This document shows, piece by piece, positions 25,016 through 35,367 of a stretch of 45,401 nucleotides of DNA. A program made the translations under genes and the position numbers. Where the stretch lies: IMG/VR virus record IMGVR_UViG_3300025141_000190, positions 1 to 45,401 of that record; one strand, 5' to 3'. The DNA comes from a virus. The notes beneath the pieces were generated by a model that was not told the DNA's origin, did no database searches, and worked only from the letters and a program-made list of their open reading frames with translations. Position 1 is the first letter of the stretch. Every line of letters starts with the position of its first letter.

Positions 25016-26964
25016 AGGAAAGAAATCCTCCAATGTATCTCCAAAGGAGCATAGTTACCAACTAAACCTATTTTATCTGCCCCACCAAAAATACTCTTAT
25101 CTTTTCCCTCACACTTTACAACATTATCATTTAATATTATTTTACTAAATAGTTTATATCTTCTAGTAGGCTCCTTAGCAATGTTACTAGTATCATATAT
25201 TGCACTGTAAGGGGGGTTGTCTAAAATATTAATGTCCCTAATTGCTTTTTGGTCTATACCCCACAATCCTATTATATCCACCCCTCCAAAAATATTTAAA
25301 AGTGGGGAATCTTTTTGTATTCCTGCTGCTACATTACCTATTTTTGCTATGTAAGAAATATTTCCTGTTGATGAAAAATCAGAATCAACGCTCTTAACAA
25401 ACAAACTATCGGAGGCCGCTACCTCTGGCAACAGAAAACTAGATGCTCCATTACCTGATAATGCCCAAAAGCCATACCTATCTATACTGCTGGGGGTACC
25501 TACAATTCCATTGTATAATAACTGTGATACTAATGGAGAGGAATACCCAGACATAGCTAAGGAAGATAAACTAGTTATGTATTGTGTCGCGATGGGAAGA
25601 TCTGTTCTATCTACATAAGCTCCTAGATAAGCTACATGCCTCCCTAACCCAGTATTTGAATCATCGTAATGCGTCCATCCCGTATCAAAAGAACTTAAAT
25701 ATAGATTAGAAGATAAAGATATAGCGGCAGGAATCTGTCCCTTTATAAAGTTTATACCTAAAGCTTCTTCCACAGGAGTTCTGGCAAAGGGAGTAAGCTC
25801 TCTATCTTGGTAACTAACTGGTGGACGCAATCCAGAGGTCTCTGGTAAGTATGCTGAAGCTCCCTTATCTAAAGGAGCATCACCGTATACAGAGGATAGA
25901 GATCTTCCACCAGTCCCACTCATCACATTATAAACATATTTATATACAGTACCATTATGACCATAAGGCTTAGTATCATTTAATAACGAATAAGCCAGAG
26001 TGTTATCTCTACCCACTGATTCAGAAGCAGTGTTTACATATTCTGTAGGGACCTTCCCTAATTCTAATTGTGGTCTAGAGATATATATGGATCCTGCACT
26101 AGAATCTACAGCAGAGGAACCATACGATGTTGGCAAGAATCCTCTATATGAGGGGTATATACGGGGAGTCATTGCTGAAGGATCAACCTTCCCTCCTCCT
26201 TGTAAAACTGTGGTATATACTCTATACCAATCATTACTAAGTTTTTTAATTCCTCCTACACCAGTTCCTGGCTGAGTATAATCATGAAACCTATTAGGAG
26301 CCAAGGAAGCTTCTCCGTACTCATTCCATTTCACAACCGTAGCATAGAAACCTCCCGCTGCCTGACCAACACCAGGAATAATAACACTATACCCACTATA
26401 GTCTGGACCACCAGACATCCCAACAGGTGGACTATCTCTGTTCATTTTCATATCTACAGAGAATGTAAAATTAGCCCCACTAAAGTAAGGCTCATCAAAA
26501 GCACTTGCATGACCAGCGTACCCAGCACTACCATCAATATTTATTATCTGAGTAAAATACCCAGCAGAAGTAGTAGCCTCTACTAACATCCCACTAGTCC
26601 CAGAAACAGGACCTATAGTGGCTCCTGGGGTAACTATAACTTCATTAGAATCATCCCAATACTCTGTACTAGATAATACAGAATTAAGAATTAAGTTAGT
26701 AGTACTATAAGCGTGTTGGTTTTTCTTAAATTGCTGTATATCTTTGGACATAGAAAATGCTTGAATCTCATAGTTTGAAGCATCTAATGCGTGATTATTA
26801 CTTAACTGGCTACTGCTATCTGTTGGGAATTTTATAGAAGATGGGGTAGTTAATAAGTCAGTTATCTGTTCTGAGAACCCAATAACAGTCATGTTATTTT
26901 TCTTGTATACTAATTCCTTAGTACCCTCAGATGTTAACTTGTATATTTCTACTACGCCCTTCAT
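25012..26964 (-). CDS. Tail fibre/collar-like paralogue C with carbohydrate-binding-type insert (650 aa)
   Basis: The N-terminus (GVVEIYKLTSEGTKELVYKK, NNMTVIGFS) matches paralogues A and B, and the end (LEIHWRISFL) matches their terminal strand. The EVGLF segment is replaced by IFGGADKIGLVGN, with a second copy IFGGVDIIGLWGID about 70 residues earlier. Residues ~88-315 form a jelly-roll module like those common in phage fibres: NLILNSVLSSTEYW at the start, DWYRVYTTV, and IYISRPQLELGKVPTEYVNT at the end. That pattern belongs to carbohydrate-binding-like domains. A second domain follows to ~540. The start is an ATGA overlap with the 2116-aa gene. Binding of host surface glycans is inferred from the module type. 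Confidence 0.85.
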   Translation of the reverse strand: MKGVVEIYKLTSEGTKELVYKKNNMTVIGFSEQITDLLTTPSSIKFPTDSSSQLSNNHALDASNYEIQAFSMSKDIQQFKKNQHAYSTTNLILNSVLSSTEYWDDSNEVIVTPGATIGPVSGTSGMLVEATTSAGYFTQIINIDGSAGYAGHASAFDEPYFSGANFTFSVDMKMNRDSPPVGMSGGPDYSGYSVIIPGVGQAAGGFYATVVKWNEYGEASLAPNRFHDYTQPGTGVGGIKKLSNDWYRVYTTVLQGGGKVDPSAMTPRIYPSYRGFLPTSYGSSAVDSSAGSIYISRPQLELGKVPTEYVNTASESVGRDNTLAYSLLNDTKPYGHNGTVYKYVYNVMSGTGGRSLSSVYGDAPLDKGASAYLPETSGLRPPVSYQDRELTPFARTPVEEALGINFIKGQIPAAISLSSNLYLSSFDTGWTHYDDSNTGLGRHVAYLGAYVDRTDLPIATQYITSLSSLAMSGYSSPLVSQLLYNGIVGTPSSIDRYGFWALSGNGASSFLLPEVAASDSLFVKSVDSDFSSTGNISYIAKIGNVAAGIQKDSPLLNIFGGVDIIGLWGIDQKAIRDINILDNPPYSAIYDTSNIAKEPTRRYKLFSKIILNDNVVKCEGKDKSIFGGADKIGLVGNYAPLEIHWRISFL

Positions 26965-29900
26965 GATGTTATATTTATTGTTATTTGTCCAGGGAAATTG
27001 TCTGTTCTGTTAGAAACAACTAAGTTGCCTCTTGGTTCCCAGTGATTACCTTCAAGGGGCCAGAATACTGGTACCTTGTTATTTACTAGTAAGTCCTCCT
27101 CTATTACAGGATCTCCAGCAGAGTAATTGTGATAAAATGGATAAAACATACAATTTGATTTATATAATAAACCACTTGCGGAATCCATAACTGATTTTGT
27201 GGGGTTATATACAGGACGAAGGATGGCGTTAACTCCTGCATACTTTAGTCTCGTTGGATTATTCCTATCATCTCGTACCATCCAAAGTATACTAGAGCCT
27301 CCAAGATTTATCACTCCGCTAGATACCTCAGGTGCTTCCCCAGTGTCTGGACTTATCTCATATCCAGAGGTAACCCATGTATTACTACCTGTTCTATAAA
27401 ATATAGCCCCCGCACCAGAATCCCCAGCACCGTGAACTATGGGATAATCAGGATCTCCTGGAACTCTACAGTTGGAACCTTTATCTCTAATGGCAAATCT
27501 TACGTACTCAACAGGGGTGTGATCTATAGGGTTATTTGCTGTAGGTTCAGTTATGTAAGCATAAAATAAAGTATATCCTATCACATCAATGTAATCTATT
27601 CTTCCATCTGTATGGTATTGAGGAGTTAAATCTTTTCTTATATAGGATATTTCATCTTGTCCTTCTGTATTTATACATGGATTCATGTAATCAGAAGCTT
27701 GATAATAGAATACGGGTAATGAACTTCCATTAAGAACACTAACGGTAGAGGGGGTTAGTTTAATTGGGTCAGGATAATTTTTAAGAGCATTCTTATCAAA
27801 TAATGGACTGTTACATACCCAGTGCCCCTCACCAGGTGTACCAACCCATTGATCGCCATCCTCTTCAAAACATGGCTGATAGATACCAGGACCGCCTATA
27901 TGGTCCCAGTGGAAGCTATTTGCTATCATGTTATCATTAACAGCACTAACAAAAGAAAAACTACTAGGTCCCTGACTACTAAGCTCTACCTGTTCATATA
28001 TAGCAGATAGAATTATGGTTTTACCAGCAGCAGCGGCATGGGCAGACACGTATATCCCAGGAAATCCTGACGGGGGAGTTGCAAAAGTTTGAGTTAGTTC
28101 ATGACCTTGACCTATTTCAGTTCCCCCAGATGTAGTCATTCTCCAATCTTCACCAGAAACGGCAGTTCCCCCAGCAGACCAGTACCAGTAACAGGGCTCA
28201 TTCAAGAATGGTACTCCTGGGCCAGAGGCTCCCCCTATATTAGCGGGTATTCTGGTTAGTGCCCCCTGCGGCGCATTAATTGATGTAGCACTAAACCATA
28301 ATGGTGCTGGGAATGTACCTCCTGAATACTCACCACCCCCAGGACTAGACATAACATCATTTACTAGTTTCTGTTTAACATATAACCTAAACTCATCTGT
28401 TCTTTTATCTACTTTAACCGAAGAAGAGGATTGATCATCAAGATGAAATATTAATGAGTACTCTTTCCAGGTAGCCACACTTGGCAACGCAGATAGACCC
28501 ACACGTAAAGTTGCACTAGTAGAAAATTCAGGAGTATAGATAGGAGAATTTCCACTAATGATAGACCAGGGAGATGCTATTACCCAATTATTGGTTACTC
28601 CAGTTCCGCTAACAGTATAGTATATTAAAGCACTAGATTCCAAGGGTCTATCAAAATCTATATTCACATCATAATAAACTATTCCACTTGCATTAGCTTC
28701 TCTAAAGTCTGGGTATACCGTTAATTGTCGGTATTTTGGGGTGGTGGCCCCTGGGAACTCATAACCTTCGTACCTAGTAGGTGTAGACTTCCTAAAACTT
28801 GCAACAGGAGCAGGTAACATCCCCTTCTCATCAATATATAATTCCGTGTACTGATGATTATTACTTTCATAAGTTGGGAATCCCCCAGGCTGCACCCACA
28901 TAGGAGAGAGGCTGTAAGGTATTCTACTGCCCCCATTAGGTCCGAATTTAGAAGAGCTAATAAGAGAATTTCTAGACCCTAGATCTTTTTGTAATTTATT
29001 GTATTCTCTTAAAATAATTAATGTGTCTTGTGGATCTATGGGTATAGATAGTGTAGTCTCTGTCAATATATTAGATCCTAAAGTTCTACCTTTTATTACT
29101 ATAGAAGAAGGTTCTAAAATAGAATTATCCCCTATCTGTATAAGACCTGTGTACTTACTTTCTAAGAACTTTAAAGTTGCATTGTTTTGATCAATTATCC
29201 ATTTTTGCGGTCGAATTATGTCTAGCTGGGAATACAGAAGGGTTGTTGATTTACCCGTACCATAAGAAGCTGCCTCCTGATAGGTTATTTTATCTCCTGT
29301 GTCTGGGGAGGTTAGATTTCCTGAAGAATCCGCTGAAAGTATTGCCCCAGAAGGAACTAAGGTACCATCAGAGTACAAGAACCTAAAATCACTTTGCAAT
29401 ATAGTCTTATACTCATCATAATTATTATAATTAAAGGTATGTGGCACAGATAATCTCCTGTATTGAGTTATATCTTTAACATACAAGGCATCTATCATTG
29501 CATACTTAGAAGTTCCTATATTAGGATACATAAATAATTCAATCACATACCTCTGATCTGCTCTATGCACTTGTTGATGAACTTGATAATATTCTAAAGG
29601 TACTTTTATTAAATTGTTAAAAGTCCTGAATTTAAGTTTTGTTTTCGTGAAGTCTTCCTTATTAACATTAGCTAAAGCATCCTTATCTGAATCAGGAATA
29701 TAGTAGGTGGAATCGCCAACCCCACTACACCCAGACTCTCCCCCAGATGAGGTTTCAAATCCAGCACCTCCACCCTCTCCCAGACCCACCAACTTGGTAT
29801 CATTATACTCAAGTTTATGGGATAAAGTATCCCTAACGAAGTCTGGTCCTGTGGAATCAGAGGTAACATCTGAAACATTATGCATTCGCCATGTTCCATC

Positions 29901-32900
29901 AGGCATGTAATTCCAAAAAACAGAATTGCCGTGCTTATCAGTCTCTAGGTCTGTATGTATCCATACCCCAAATGATCCCCCACCCAAGTATAAAGAATTT
30001 TTATTTCCAACCTCTGCTAATAACGAGACTTCAAACTCATGCTCAGGAACTAATAAATTAGTTAACCCTCCATAATCCTTTACACTATAACGGAGTCTGG
30101 GGAATCCCTCATCGGGATCTATTATTACTACAGAATTATCTACTAAATAATTCTCTCTCCCTGCTATAGAGGTACTAGGATCTAAATTAAATACACTAAA
30201 AGTAGAGTTACTGTTACTTGATAAGTCTGTGAATTCTAAACCAGAAAGAACATAAGGATTTCTATTTTCCCCAGACCCTATACATAAAGAGTCAGAACTC
30301 TGCGCTACATGGGTATCCAATCCCGTAAGATCCGTTACTTTAAATGGATACTCCTCACTAAGGGATTTACTTATTAATTGGGAACTTACATTCAACTCTA
30401 TAGACGATCCCAATACTTCAAAATTACCATTGTATATAAGAGGGCCGAAAGCATGTGAAAGGATGTTCAACCCACCATCAGGATAAGTTTCTAATAATCT
30501 AGTTCCTACACCATGAGCCGCATAATAAGTAATGTAATCTTTATACATTTTAGGTATGCCCCTAATAGAACCTATACTCATCTTACCTTTTCCTAGCTGA
30601 ATGTTATAAATATCATCATAATCAAAAGAATAATTATTCCAAAGATCTTCTTTATACGTTGCGGCAGCATCTAGATAGGAAGACCCGTCTAGTAAAAAGT
30701 TATTTTTACTTACGACATAAGCAGCTTCGTATTGAAATCTTTTTTGTAGTAAGTTATATAAAGTTAAGAAAAATTCAGGTGTGCGTTCTCTAGCGACATA
30801 ATTATGGCAAGTAGATGGGGCTAAAGAAGTGGTTCCTCGTATATCAAACATCGAGGACGCTGCAATACTTCCCATATAACGATCAGAAAGTAATGTCCAA
30901 CATGGGGACCACACAGTTAAATCATAGGGGTAAGAAGATACTTCATAGACATCTAAAGGGTTTACTACTTTGTGATACTTAAATAAGGAATTCAATAACC
31001 CTAAAGAATGGTATTCTAAATCCGTTCCCTCACTACTAGCATTATAGTAAGAAGGCATATTAAACCCAGTTCTAGAGTATAAGCCTCCTTTGGTTAAAGT
31101 ATTTTCGTAATTACGTCTTCGTGTATTAGTTCTATAAAGGTCTGATAAAGGTATAGAAGATACAGAAGACCCCATCAGGTTAAGTTTCTTTAAATTACCA
31201 TCCACAAAAGATCTAGAAAATACAGGTTTATTTGTATGATCAAATTCAAAATAGGAAGACCCAGCTACATCAACAAAATCTCCTCCAAAAACACGAGGAA
31301 TACCTCTAAAGTCCACACCAGATGAGGACCCAGCAGCCATAAAACCATAAGTAGGAATATCTTGATCTTCGTATCTTACAGATGGGCAAACATGATCAAA
31401 CGGGCTGAGAAAATCTGTATTGGTTAATGAAACCCTAACTCTAGGTATAGATTTCGCAGGAGTAAACTCATCCACTATAGCTAAAGCATTAAAGAAGTCT
31501 TGTTTAGTGGTAAATACCCCAGTGAAGAACGAGGAATCAAACGACCCACTGGAAACATTTATATCAAATCTAGAGGATTTACCACTCCACAAAGGAAGAT
31601 AATCATATTTATCAACTTGATAATTATTTATTATATCCTCTTGATTAGGTGGTAAATTTATAGAGCTAGTTAGGAATAGAAACCCGTTGTTATAAAATTT
31701 AATATCCCTATCACCCCCCACAGTATGAACAGTAACAAACTCTCTAAATCTTTTACTGTTCTGAAGAGTAACTCCAAACCTAACAAGCTCTTTTTCCAAG
31801 AAGGATAACAAAGCTTCTGTTACATCACATTCCATATAAAACTTTTCTTCTTCCCATGGTGGGATAGGAAAAGTTCTGTTCCTGTACAAAAATATAAAAT
31901 TAGGGTCATCTACATTAAATTGATAATTATTTATACTAAACAGATATGGAAATTTACATACGGCCCTTAATAAGATATGATCTACAACCATTCTAACATT
32001 ATTATCCATTATGGAACTATCGTAATCTGAGCCTATATGTTTTTGGGCTTCAGGTACTGTCCAAGAACTAAAACTACTTAGCAAAGTAGAATCAGTTTTT
32101 AATAAATAATAAAGTAAGTAGGGAATATAGGATTCATAAAATTCTGATATGCTGGAACTTTGGAGGTTAATATCTGGAAGAACAGTAGTTATAGCATTAT
32201 AAATTCCTTTCTTAGTTCCTTTCTGCTTATATAAATCTACCGCACCTCTTATTTGTCTTCTCCAAGACTCTTCATTAGATCCATATAGCTCCCACCCAAT
32301 TAAATCAGACAGGTAAGGGAGGAGATGCGCTGGACACTTTTCTATATCATAAAGATCCCCTATGCCAGCTACCTGATCATTAACATCGAAAAATGTGTAG
32401 GATGCTGCTTGTAAAAATTTAGAGAATGGAGCGGCAAGCTCTTGCCCAGTGAGGAAAGTTCCATACTCTATATAAGAATCAAAAGAATCTTTTACATAAG
32501 TATCCTCTATATCAGAAGGCAACTCAGAGTAGGCTACATCAACTAAAGTAGTTAAACCCTTTAGATTTTGGGTACCACTAACAAACTCTCCCGTACCAGA
32601 GTAATAATTTATAGGTAGAACGTCTGATGATATACTAGAGACTGACCCCCAATTGTGCCACAGGTATTCAGTTAATCCTTTAATACCCGTATTAGTATTA
32701 AATATCTTATTCGTATAATACGTATCTGCTATAGAACTAGCTACATAACTTGACGTTGATATATTAGACCCAGAAGTATTTAAGAAATAGGCCCACCCTA
32801 ATAAGTTTATTAGATATTCATGAGTTCCCGAAGCTGTTGGACTGAAGGCACTTACTGTTGTTTCCGCTAGAGAAGAAGAATTTAGACTTATCTTAGGTAA

Positions 32901-33311
32901 AACACTAACTTCCAAAAAGTTAATAAAATCCTTTTCTTGATTAAGCACAAAAGACGATACCCCGCTATCTCCTGTAAAGTAGGTGCAGGGTTGCCCAGTA
33001 TGCTCACCTATACAAAACCCTAAAGGATGCATGATGCCTAATTCAAAATCTCTTGAGTTAACTTCAGTTAATTTATTTTTAGGAAGAAACCATTGTGCCA
33101 TCCCAGAAACAGTATCTAGCTCCGTGTAATTGTCTGTAGCTGATATCCCTAATATAGAAGGTTGGTTTATACAAAAGTTAATATGGCTATTTATTAGGGA
33201 GTCTGTGGCTGTTCTTTGTAAGCCACTGATAGAGAAATCCTCGTTAAAGTATACTTCAGGTATTACACTTTTAAGAGACTCTAAATAAGTTCTTTTGTAT
33301 GATTTAGGCAT
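26961..33311 (-). CDS. 2116-aa baseplate wedge protein with P2 gpI / T4 gp7-like N-terminal region
   Basis: The largest gene in the window. Residues ~320-380 carry the tail protein I pattern: CPAHLLPYLSDLIGWELYGS, then WRRQIRGAVDLYKQKGTKKG, the segment typical of P2 gpI and its relatives, whose fold also occurs in T4 gp7. It follows the gp6-like gene directly (overlap of eight bases), just as 7 follows 6 in T4. T4 gp7 is about 1030 aa, so this is twice as long. The remainder is mostly beta-rich. Around residue 1700 the GTAVSGEDW segment resembles Calx-beta-type repeats, though I am unsure. It probably acts as the wedge arm and platform for the fibre proteins encoded next. Confidence 0.78.
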   Translation of the reverse strand: MPKSYKRTYLESLKSVIPEVYFNEDFSISGLQRTATDSLINSHINFCINQPSILGISATDNYTELDTVSGMAQWFLPKNKLTEVNSRDFELGIMHPLGFCIGEHTGQPCTYFTGDSGVSSFVLNQEKDFINFLEVSVLPKISLNSSSLAETTVSAFSPTASGTHEYLINLLGWAYFLNTSGSNISTSSYVASSIADTYYTNKIFNTNTGIKGLTEYLWHNWGSVSSISSDVLPINYYSGTGEFVSGTQNLKGLTTLVDVAYSELPSDIEDTYVKDSFDSYIEYGTFLTGQELAAPFSKFLQAASYTFFDVNDQVAGIGDLYDIEKCPAHLLPYLSDLIGWELYGSNEESWRRQIRGAVDLYKQKGTKKGIYNAITTVLPDINLQSSSISEFYESYIPYLLYYLLKTDSTLLSSFSSWTVPEAQKHIGSDYDSSIMDNNVRMVVDHILLRAVCKFPYLFSINNYQFNVDDPNFIFLYRNRTFPIPPWEEEKFYMECDVTEALLSFLEKELVRFGVTLQNSKRFREFVTVHTVGGDRDIKFYNNGFLFLTSSINLPPNQEDIINNYQVDKYDYLPLWSGKSSRFDINVSSGSFDSSFFTGVFTTKQDFFNALAIVDEFTPAKSIPRVRVSLTNTDFLSPFDHVCPSVRYEDQDIPTYGFMAAGSSSGVDFRGIPRVFGGDFVDVAGSSYFEFDHTNKPVFSRSFVDGNLKKLNLMGSSVSSIPLSDLYRTNTRRRNYENTLTKGGLYSRTGFNMPSYYNASSEGTDLEYHSLGLLNSLFKYHKVVNPLDVYEVSSYPYDLTVWSPCWTLLSDRYMGSIAASSMFDIRGTTSLAPSTCHNYVARERTPEFFLTLYNLLQKRFQYEAAYVVSKNNFLLDGSSYLDAAATYKEDLWNNYSFDYDDIYNIQLGKGKMSIGSIRGIPKMYKDYITYYAAHGVGTRLLETYPDGGLNILSHAFGPLIYNGNFEVLGSSIELNVSSQLISKSLSEEYPFKVTDLTGLDTHVAQSSDSLCIGSGENRNPYVLSGLEFTDLSSNSNSTFSVFNLDPSTSIAGRENYLVDNSVVIIDPDEGFPRLRYSVKDYGGLTNLLVPEHEFEVSLLAEVGNKNSLYLGGGSFGVWIHTDLETDKHGNSVFWNYMPDGTWRMHNVSDVTSDSTGPDFVRDTLSHKLEYNDTKLVGLGEGGGAGFETSSGGESGCSGVGDSTYYIPDSDKDALANVNKEDFTKTKLKFRTFNNLIKVPLEYYQVHQQVHRADQRYVIELFMYPNIGTSKYAMIDALYVKDITQYRRLSVPHTFNYNNYDEYKTILQSDFRFLYSDGTLVPSGAILSADSSGNLTSPDTGDKITYQEAASYGTGKSTTLLYSQLDIIRPQKWIIDQNNATLKFLESKYTGLIQIGDNSILEPSSIVIKGRTLGSNILTETTLSIPIDPQDTLIILREYNKLQKDLGSRNSLISSSKFGPNGGSRIPYSLSPMWVQPGGFPTYESNNHQYTELYIDEKGMLPAPVASFRKSTPTRYEGYEFPGATTPKYRQLTVYPDFREANASGIVYYDVNIDFDRPLESSALIYYTVSGTGVTNNWVIASPWSIISGNSPIYTPEFSTSATLRVGLSALPSVATWKEYSLIFHLDDQSSSSVKVDKRTDEFRLYVKQKLVNDVMSSPGGGEYSGGTFPAPLWFSATSINAPQGALTRIPANIGGASGPGVPFLNEPCYWYWSAGGTAVSGEDWRMTTSGGTEIGQGHELTQTFATPPSGFPGIYVSAHAAAAGKTIILSAIYEQVELSSQGPSSFSFVSAVNDNMIANSFHWDHIGGPGIYQPCFEEDGDQWVGTPGEGHWVCNSPLFDKNALKNYPDPIKLTPSTVSVLNGSSLPVFYYQASDYMNPCINTEGQDEISYIRKDLTPQYHTDGRIDYIDVIGYTLFYAYITEPTANNPIDHTPVEYVRFAIRDKGSNCRVPGDPDYPIVHGAGDSGAGAIFYRTGSNTWVTSGYEISPDTGEAPEVSSGVINLGGSSILWMVRDDRNNPTRLKYAGVNAILRPVYNPTKSVMDSASGLLYKSNCMFYPFYHNYSAGDPVIEEDLLVNNKVPVFWPLEGNHWEPRGNLVVSNRTDNFPGQITINITS

Positions 33312-34926
33312 AGTTAGTATTTATAATTAAATTGTTTAATTGTATAATCTCATTAAAATCTACATAAATTATCTCATCTTTAAAATTATCCACTGTTGCG
33401 TATAGAACTTCATTAATACCAAAAATAGATCTATTTAACTTTGATAATACTAAAGGGTCTCCAAAATCCATACTATCAGATAAGAAGAAATTATGTATTA
33501 CATTAGATGCCTTAGCCACTATAGTACTTTCTACACCCCTAAAACTTTTGTCTATATTAATAGTTACTACTAAATCCACAGTTCTAATTAATCCATCATT
33601 AATGATAACATCATCAGTAATCATTTTCTTATCTTGTATTTGGGTTAGTAGGGCATCTTTAAAAGACAAGGATGCTTTCTGTAACTGGTTGTCTGTAGCT
33701 TTCTCTAGTATAAATAAATCTATTATATTAGCAGAACTAAAGGCTTTTCTGGTAGACGCTATAGCCTTCCCCGTAGACCCTGCGGGAGATATAAACCTAC
33801 TAGCAAATACAGAATAATCTTCTAAAGAAACTAGCCTATCTTGTCTCTTAAAGGATAGTGGACCAAATTTCTTAGCATGTGACACGGATTCAGCATCAGC
33901 CCCACCCGTAGCTATCTGAACCTGATCAACCCTAATCGCTTTAGCTACACTGTTGTAAGTTCCATTAACTAAAGAGTTAATATAACTCTTAGGTATATTG
34001 CCTCTACTTCCACCCCCCACTCTGTAAGTAACGTAATAGCTTGAGTTAGTCGCTGGAGTCACAGAATTGTTACCGTTTCCAAATAGTATTTTAGCAGAAT
34101 AATCATCTTTGTAAACTACTTGGAATATCTTATCGTCTAATGCAGAAGATTGAAATAAATTTTCCACTTGTCTATAAGATCCTGAGGTTGTAGCGTCTGT
34201 AGAGCTTACAAACACTTGCACACTGTTCTGTACAACAGGAGCTTCTTCTAAATCTATACTTTTTGCTACTTCTAACTCCGAAAATCTTCCGTTTTCTGTA
34301 GCAAAAGCTCCTTCCAACAAAACAGAGTTCCACGAATTAGAGGTATCTAAATACCAATCCAATGCACTGGTGAAGGTTATATCTGCATTATAATCTGTTA
34401 GTGGATTTACTACTCCGTCAGTTGTGGTGTATAGTGTATAGGTTAAAGGTTCTGAGTCTTCTGGGGATGTTACTGATACCACCCTGTTTGCTGCTGCTAT
34501 CTCTACCACTTCCCCTAAAACTGTAGAAGGGTCTCCGTCTACTGTAAGTACTGCGGTGGCTTGTGCGGAAGTTGGCCCCTTCATAGCTATGCCAATTAAC
34601 TCAAAAAGTTTTCTTACACTATCCCTATCTTTAGCAGTGTGTATAAAATTTTCATGAGTAAGCATGTCTGCTTTCATAGAAAGTACTGCTCCCATATAAG
34701 AGATTAGTTCTACTAACATCAAACCTAAATCAGACTCTGCAAAATTATTATAATCTAACGGATACACAGCTTTGATATATTCTAATAAAGATTCTCTTAA
34801 TGTAGAGAAATCTGTGGCAGCGTAATCAACTAAAGCCCCTTTCTGGTTATCTGAGATAAAGGCTAGTTTAAGGAAGTCTGATGTAACTTGTGTAAAGGGT
34901 ACTGTAGAGGTTCTGTTATCTGTCAT
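33304..34926 (-). CDS. gp6: Baseplate wedge protein (T4 gp6 / baseplate J-like)
   Basis: gp6 forms the inner ring of the baseplate and locks the wedges together. The 540-aa protein has the family start: SLLEYIKAVYPLDYNNFAES, then LGLMLVELISYMGAVLSMKAD, and ENFIHTAKDRDSVRKLFELI. Next come the J-domain parts, with YSAKILFGNGNNSVTP, YYVTYRVGGGSRGNIP and a terminal half containing FKDALLTQIQDKKM. T4 gp6 is 660 aa, so this is somewhat shorter. The ATG overlaps the gp25-like stop (ATGA). Order 25-6-7 agrees with T4, except that 53 lies elsewhere in the cluster. Confidence 0.93.
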   Translation of the reverse strand: MTDNRTSTVPFTQVTSDFLKLAFISDNQKGALVDYAATDFSTLRESLLEYIKAVYPLDYNNFAESDLGLMLVELISYMGAVLSMKADMLTHENFIHTAKDRDSVRKLFELIGIAMKGPTSAQATAVLTVDGDPSTVLGEVVEIAAANRVVSVTSPEDSEPLTYTLYTTTDGVVNPLTDYNADITFTSALDWYLDTSNSWNSVLLEGAFATENGRFSELEVAKSIDLEEAPVVQNSVQVFVSSTDATTSGSYRQVENLFQSSALDDKIFQVVYKDDYSAKILFGNGNNSVTPATNSSYYVTYRVGGGSRGNIPKSYINSLVNGTYNSVAKAIRVDQVQIATGGADAESVSHAKKFGPLSFKRQDRLVSLEDYSVFASRFISPAGSTGKAIASTRKAFSSANIIDLFILEKATDNQLQKASLSFKDALLTQIQDKKMITDDVIINDGLIRTVDLVVTINIDKSFRGVESTIVAKASNVIHNFFLSDSMDFGDPLVLSKLNRSIFGINEVLYATVDNFKDEIIYVDFNEIIQLNNLIINTNYA

Positions 34927-35366
34927 ATTACTATACTAAAATCTAGTGATTGATTATCATCTTTAAAACTAACTGATAAGTTAATCTTTAATCCAGGCAT
35001 CCCAAATCCTTTTAGGTTATCGTCCTGAAATACCCTAACACCCAATAAATTTAAATTTGGAGCATATTTACTTACTGCTCTAGAAATATCTAAGTAAATT
35101 TCAGTTACTGAATCAGAGGTTAGGGGCTCAAATAAATAGTTATGAAGAGAAACCCCGAAATCAGGCAACATAACCCGCTCCCCTTTCTTAGTTTTTATTA
35201 ACTGTTCAATTTGAGATCTCACTAAACTAAAACTAGACGACTTACTAAAATAAGGATTAGCAGAATTCTTGCCTATAGGCCAACCCAGCCCAAGAATTTT
35301 TGGTACTGGCGTTCCTATTACATTTCTAGTAGCCTTTGTTGATGGGCGTTTTCCGTATAAAGCCAT
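34923..35366 (-). CDS. gp25: Baseplate wedge protein (T4 gp25-like, GPW/gp25 family)
   Basis: gp25 nucleates sheath polymerisation at the baseplate. The 147-aa length is near the T4 protein (132). The key pattern is clear: SLVRSQIEQLIKTKKGERVM, then LPDFGVSLHNYLFEPLTSDS, a helix IYLDISRAVSKYAPN and the strand LLGVRVFQDDN, ending in a short beta pair. The conserved GERVMLPDFG and FEP elements are present. It is coupled to gp6 by ATGA overlap and lies one base from the stop of the 1026-aa gene upstream. Confidence 0.95.
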   Translation of the reverse strand: MALYGKRPSTKATRNVIGTPVPKILGLGWPIGKNSANPYFSKSSSFSLVRSQIEQLIKTKKGERVMLPDFGVSLHNYLFEPLTSDSVTEIYLDISRAVSKYAPNLNLLGVRVFQDDNLKGFGMPGLKINLSVSFKDDNQSLDFSIVI

Positions 35367-35367
35367 T

